Shown in pieces: positions 60,582 to 64,000 of a stretch of DNA of 64,000 nucleotides. The notes below the pieces were generated by a model, which saw nothing but the letters and a program-made list of their open reading frames with translations, had not been told where the DNA came from and ran no database searches. The stretch spans positions 868,001 to 932,000 of the forward strand of contig CAWCEP010000005.1 of assembly GCA_963794615.1 (NCBI GenBank), read 5' to 3'. Source of the stretch: Chersky-840 sp963794615 (lineage in GTDB: Bacteria > Actinomycetota > Acidimicrobiia > Acidimicrobiales > UBA8190). Position 1 is the stretch's first letter. Every line of letters starts with the position of its first letter. The position numbers were made by a program, and so were the translations under genes.

Positions 60582-60815
60582 TTAGACCTGCGCCGATGGG
60601 GAGGCCGCAGGGTCCTTCACCCAATGGGCAGTGGCGGCTGATGAGTCGAGGATCTTCAGTCCGGCGTCCTGTGCCATGTCCATGGCGAGGACGAGATCTC
60701 CCGCCAGGTGTTCACGGTCGCCTTCGGCGTAGGTGAGGAAGACGTGCAGGCCGAATCGCCGCCATACAACGTCCACCAGCTCGCGGTCAGTTTCGGCCTC
60801 GGCATGCTCCGACAC
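60582..60815 (-). CDS. Small hypothetical protein
   Basis: A 77-residue acidic, helical protein (RELVDVVWRRFGLHVFLTYA, then AGDLVLAMDMAQDAGLKILD). The GTG start has no clear ribosome binding site. It probably forms a two-gene unit with the 61-residue protein downstream. The function is unknown. Confidence 0.45.
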   Translation of the reverse strand: MSEHAEAETDRELVDVVWRRFGLHVFLTYAEGDREHLAGDLVLAMDMAQDAGLKILDSSAATAHWVKDPAASPSAQV

Positions 60816-61235
60816 AAGGAAGATGATGAGGGCAAGCAGGAATCGGGACCAGGGTCCTTTGTCACAGAGGCGCTCCTCGCAAGGGACGTAGCGGCACCGG
60901 GGCGCGAGCCCACGGCAGGCAAATCACTCAGGTGCCTGCTCATCTGGCTTGGGACATGACGTGAACCGGAACTCCATCTAGGGGCGTGGGAGGTCGCGGT
61001 CCCGACGACCCATCTCGGTGGCTCCGAACTCGGGCGAGTCGCCCCCTTTTTCGACTGGAGAGATTCTTCGCCGATCACCGTGGTCGCACTACGCGAACAC
61101 CGGCAAGGTGACCCCCCCCTCCTCTGCGGATGCCACACAACGATCCCCCGGGGGGCTAGCCCGCAAGACCCCATTGGCCCCCAAGGCAGTAACGCGACTC
61201 CCCGATCTATGGCCTCACGCGTCGCCTTCGGCGCA
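60816..61235. other. Intergenic stretch without recognisable content
   Basis: About 420 bp; open frames exist on both strands but none has a plausible protein composition. It carries a C-rich tract near 61110-61160. Confidence 0.35.
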
Positions 61236-62987
61236 TCACCCTTCCACGGTGATGCTGCCCGGCAGCGCAGACGTCAGCGGAGGCTTCTCGTGATCCGAAG
61301 CGGTGACCACGAAGCTGTATGTCCCTACCCGCTTGGCTGTTCCCGACAGCACGCCGGTCCTGGCATTGAGCTTGATCCCTTGGGGAAGTGAACCGGAGGT
61401 GAGCTTCCAGCGATACGGAAGCGTGCCCCCGGTTGCGTAGAGCTGGCGTTGGTAGAACTGGTTTTGGATGGCGGCTGGCAGGAACTCTCTGTTGATCTCG
61501 ACGTCCGACGGGCCGACGATGTGGAATCGAGGGTCGCCGCCGGGTGCATAGAACGTCACAATCACGTTGCGTCCAACCTGCTTGGATGATTTCAAGCAGG
61601 GAGCGACGTTATGAGTCTTGGAGCACTTGAGCAAAAGTGCGGTACCGGCCACTGGGGTAGTGGGACTGCTCCGGTTGCGAAATGGCACGGATGAGTTGAA
61701 GCAGACCTGCTTTGACGCGGGCCGAGACGTGTTTTGCAGAACAGCCGTGAGAGTCAGCCGCGCCGTCGCAAAGCCCGCATCGGTGAGGTCGGCAATCGGC
61801 GCCTGAGCCGGGTTCACGGTGGGACAAGCAAGCGTCCCCCACGTCACATTGAGGTCAACGGTCCCCGTTGGTGATGTCGGAGTACCTGCGACCGTGATCG
61901 TCTGCGCCGGCGTATTTGGAGTAGCAGGAATCGCGACCGCCGTTGTGCAACTGGCGCCACATGCGTTGTGATTGCCGACGATGCCGTTCGCATAGGTGAG
62001 GACGTTGCCGGTGGCGTCAAACGTCGCGCAGAACGACTCGCTGGAACACGATACGGAGTCCTGGTAGGTCGAGGAGTCGATGCTGACTGGCGCCTCAAAG
62101 GCGCCAGCGGTGTAGGTAATCTCGTTGCCCGCACCATCCACACCCACGCAGAATGGACCATCGCTCGTAAGGACGTTGTCGGTACATGACAGTGCGGTCA
62201 GGGACAAGGAGGCCAGCGTGGGCGACGACCAGCTCGTCCCATCGTAGGTGACGACATTGCCGAAGTAGTCATGCGCCATGCAGAAGGTCGAGGTCGCGCA
62301 CGACACCACGAGGGCATTGGTCGAGACGTTGTTGGGCGCCGACCAGAAATAGCCACCGGTAGTGGTCAACACGTTGCCAGCGTCGTCACTGACGACACAG
62401 AATGACCCTGTGGTACACGAGACGGCGTAGATGTTGTGCGGCGAATCAATCGGGTTGTGCGGGTAGGGCTCAGACCACCCCGATCCGTTATAGATCATCA
62501 CGTTGGAATCACTCGCCGCTATGCAAAACGTCGTTGTTGAACAAGACACGCTAACGATATAGGCCGATTCGATGTTGATCGCTCCCGACCAACTACCAGC
62601 CGAGTAGATGAACACACTGCCGACGTCATCGCCAGCGACGCAGAACGAGTTCGTGGGACATGACACGCTGTAGAGGAAGCTCGTTCCGTCGACCAGCGTA
62701 GGCCCCGACCAGGATGTCCCGTTGAATGTGTAGGCATTCCCAGCGTCGTCCACTGCCATACAGAAATCTGTGCTCGCACACGAAATCGACTGCCCGTAAC
62801 CCGCAAGGTTGGTGGGACCCGACCAAGTCCCAGAGGCCCCAACAGGAGTGGCGGTGAATGTGCCCACCGCCACCAGCCCAACCACGACCATCAGCAGGGC
62901 CAGGCAACATCTTCTGGTGCCACAAATGACCGACCAAACCTGCAGCCCAACTCGGTCTGTAATCGGGTCCATTGTGCCTTGTTTCAT
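61236..62987 (-). CDS. Secreted protein with seven Cys-pair repeats and an Ig-like domain
   Basis: A 583-residue exported protein. After a long basic lead and a signal helix (CCLALLMVVVGLVAVGTFTA), seven repeats of about 40 residues follow, each with the core SVSCxxxxFCxAxDxxGN and a WSxP turn (SISCASTDFCMAVDDAGNAY, SVSCPTNSFCVAGDDVGSVF and so on). Seven blades with one Cys pair each suggest a beta-propeller held by disulfides; this is inferred from pattern. A Cys-rich linker and a C-terminal putative-Ig (He_PIG) domain (LPYRWKLTSGSLPQGIKLNA) end the protein. GAGGA lies 8 nt before ATG 62987. Probably a surface adhesin or binding protein. Confidence 0.75.
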   Translation of the reverse strand: MKQGTMDPITDRVGLQVWSVICGTRRCCLALLMVVVGLVAVGTFTATPVGASGTWSGPTNLAGYGQSISCASTDFCMAVDDAGNAYTFNGTSWSGPTLVDGTSFLYSVSCPTNSFCVAGDDVGSVFIYSAGSWSGAINIESAYIVSVSCSTTTFCIAASDSNVMIYNGSGWSEPYPHNPIDSPHNIYAVSCTTGSFCVVSDDAGNVLTTTGGYFWSAPNNVSTNALVVSCATSTFCMAHDYFGNVVTYDGTSWSSPTLASLSLTALSCTDNVLTSDGPFCVGVDGAGNEITYTAGAFEAPVSIDSSTYQDSVSCSSESFCATFDATGNVLTYANGIVGNHNACGASCTTAVAIPATPNTPAQTITVAGTPTSPTGTVDLNVTWGTLACPTVNPAQAPIADLTDAGFATARLTLTAVLQNTSRPASKQVCFNSSVPFRNRSSPTTPVAGTALLLKCSKTHNVAPCLKSSKQVGRNVIVTFYAPGGDPRFHIVGPSDVEINREFLPAAIQNQFYQRQLYATGGTLPYRWKLTSGSLPQGIKLNARTGVLSGTAKRVGTYSFVVTASDHEKPPLTSALPGSITVEG

Positions 62988-63201
62988 GATGCATTCCTCT
63001 GCTTGTGCGACACGGCGTCGCCGATTGATGGTCTGGGGCGAGGGGACGGCACCCGAAGTCACCGTCCCCCTGCCGCAAAACGTGATTGCTTGGACTGAAG
63101 AGAATCCTTAGAAGCCCGTGAAGTGAGAGTGTGTTTCCGAAGACGTGAAGGTGGCGAGCGCGCCCAACCCTGGGCCGTATCGCACAACCGATCTCAGATG
63201 T

Positions 63202-63535
63202 TCAGCGCAAGAACGGTGTTCGGTTGCTACGGACCTCGGCTTGGAACTGCAACGAACTGCCAGATCCAATCCCGCAGAAAGTGCTGACGTCTCCGTCCCA
63301 GTCGGCCACGTCTGGAAGGACGAGAGTCAGTAGCGTCTTCTGCGTTCCCATCTGACTCTGCATCGACAGAGCAGACGCTGCGTGGCGAGATGGCGAGGGT
63401 GGCGGGTGGCAGGTTGTCAGTGGTGGGATCGCCGTCGGCATCCCAGGCGATGGCCAGAAGAAGACCGGCGAGGAAGAGGACGGGCAAGAACGCGCTCGGC
63501 CACCACCGCTCCCTGCCCGACTGGCTCCCGCCCAT
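63202..63535 (-). CDS. Possible small membrane-anchored protein (frameshifted)
   Basis: The N-terminal half reads MGGSQSGRERWWPSAFLPVL with a membrane helix (AFLPVLFLAGLLLAIAW). The C-terminal half appears in another frame as TLVLPDVADWDGDVSTFCGI and ends at 63202. One extra base near 63345 would separate them. Weak case: both halves look coding but there is no family match. Confidence 0.3.
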
Positions 63536-64000
63536 CTCACCATCCCCCGCAGGTTGGTGCGCCCATTAGAGCAAGCTGGGCACGGCTACGCCAACATCAA
63601 TAGTGACGCCCCGAACCCAGCCGCTGGGATGGGCCCTGCCTGGTCTGGGTTGAGTTCTGACAGGCATTTCTGCCAACGTGGCACACCTTTATGCCACGTC
63701 GGGATGGAGCTAGGCATCGCCAACGGCGACGGCGCTCTGGAGAGTGCGGGACTGACGCCATAGCTTTGAAAACGTGTGTCTCGGGACATCCGCTCCCCGT
63801 TCCCCGACTACGTCGGGGGGAAACGGGGAACAAGTCCGAACGTTCCCCAGCGTTCCCCGGAAAGATCACAGAGCAATGACCTGCGAGGTCGAGGCTGTCG
63901 AGCCGCGTTCCCCCACGGTTCCCGGGACACTTCGGGCCATCTTCGTCTTGAGTGTTCCCCAAAGAGTGTGCGGTCGAACCCCAGTTCGCCCAGGCACTTT
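63536..64000. other. Gene-poor stretch with GTTCCCC repeats
   Basis: No credible ORF to the end of the window. The right part (63799-63960) has a repeat cluster, listed separately. Confidence 0.4.
63799..63960. repeat. Cluster of GTTCCCC repeats
   Basis: Exact copies at 63799, 63842, 63852, 63907 and 63954 on the plus strand, an inverted copy (GGGGAAC) at 63825-63831, and a variant GTTCCCG at 63918. The first copy also forms a hairpin with GTCGGGG. Clusters like this can be iterons or regulator sites. Confidence 0.55.

Noticed and set aside
1..64000. CRISPR array
   Set aside because: No series of identical 25-40 bp repeats with unique spacers was found. The tandem repeats in lepB and tatB are coding, and the GTTCCCC copies are too short and irregular.
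1..64000. Complete tRNA or rRNA gene
   Set aside because: Apart from the 3' half of tRNA-Pro at 59981-60025 I saw no cloverleaf or rRNA segment by eye. A dedicated scan could still find one.

Overview
The window is about 70% GC and reads like a chromosome of the actinobacterial class Acidimicrobiia. The evidence is a complete Pup-proteasome locus, a DUF4193 protein, a MerR regulator of the mycobacterial Rv1830 type beside gcv genes, an F420/FMN luciferase-like enzyme and a mycothiol-type PIG-L deacetylase. Many genes appear to be leaderless: a TANNNT box sits 6-10 nt before the start codon.

Layout. 1-12.7 kb is a conserved core: trmI, ferredoxin, the proteasome ATPase ARC, dop, pup, prcB, prcA, a small DUF2007 gene, pafA, signal peptidase I, tatB-like, tatC and a HelY-type helicase. 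The products tag proteins with Pup, remove the tag, and unfold and degrade tagged proteins, with Tat and Sec export genes alongside. 12.7-21.2 kb holds a large ThyX-like protein, DUF4193, GNAT, NUDIX, an unnamed 452-aa protein, a membrane HtrA protease, DinB and PIG-L.

21.29-25.09 kb is an insertion of lower GC. Imperfect terminal inverted repeats and a 7-bp flanking direct repeat bound it. An IS1595-type transposase lies at one end, and the cargo includes a lipoprotein and a small protein resembling a proteasome-type Ntn hydrolase. 25.2-31.4 kb has a dienelactone hydrolase, an XRE regulator with two ClpP-like proteases, a lipoprotein, a solitary TnpB and a second XRE gene.

31.4-37.7 kb is a luciferase-like oxidoreductase plus gcvT-gcvPA-gcvPB, a PD-(D/E)XK-like protein and MerR. 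37.9-51.5 kb has a gamma-carbonic-anhydrase-like protein, a CHASE-PAS-GGDEF-EAL protein, CysH, a cupin, an alcohol dehydrogenase, DUF218, an ATP-grasp gene followed by an alpha-E/transglutaminase fusion, a second HtrA and a DksA-type zinc finger protein. 51.6-60 kb is mostly envelope genes (acyltransferase, SGNH hydrolase, YfhO-like and PIG-V-like proteins) and an ankyrin protein.

At 59,981-60,025 lies the 3' half of a tRNA-Pro(GGG) gene, next to two 12-bp direct repeats. This looks like the edge of an integrated element that continues past the right end. It carries small unknown genes, a seven-repeat secreted protein and a cluster of GTTCCCC repeats.

Caution: about fourteen otherwise well-conserved genes carry single-base frameshifts, including prcB, pafA, gcvT and both clpP genes. 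Indel errors in the assembly are the likeliest cause. I annotate these genes across the shift and give its position.
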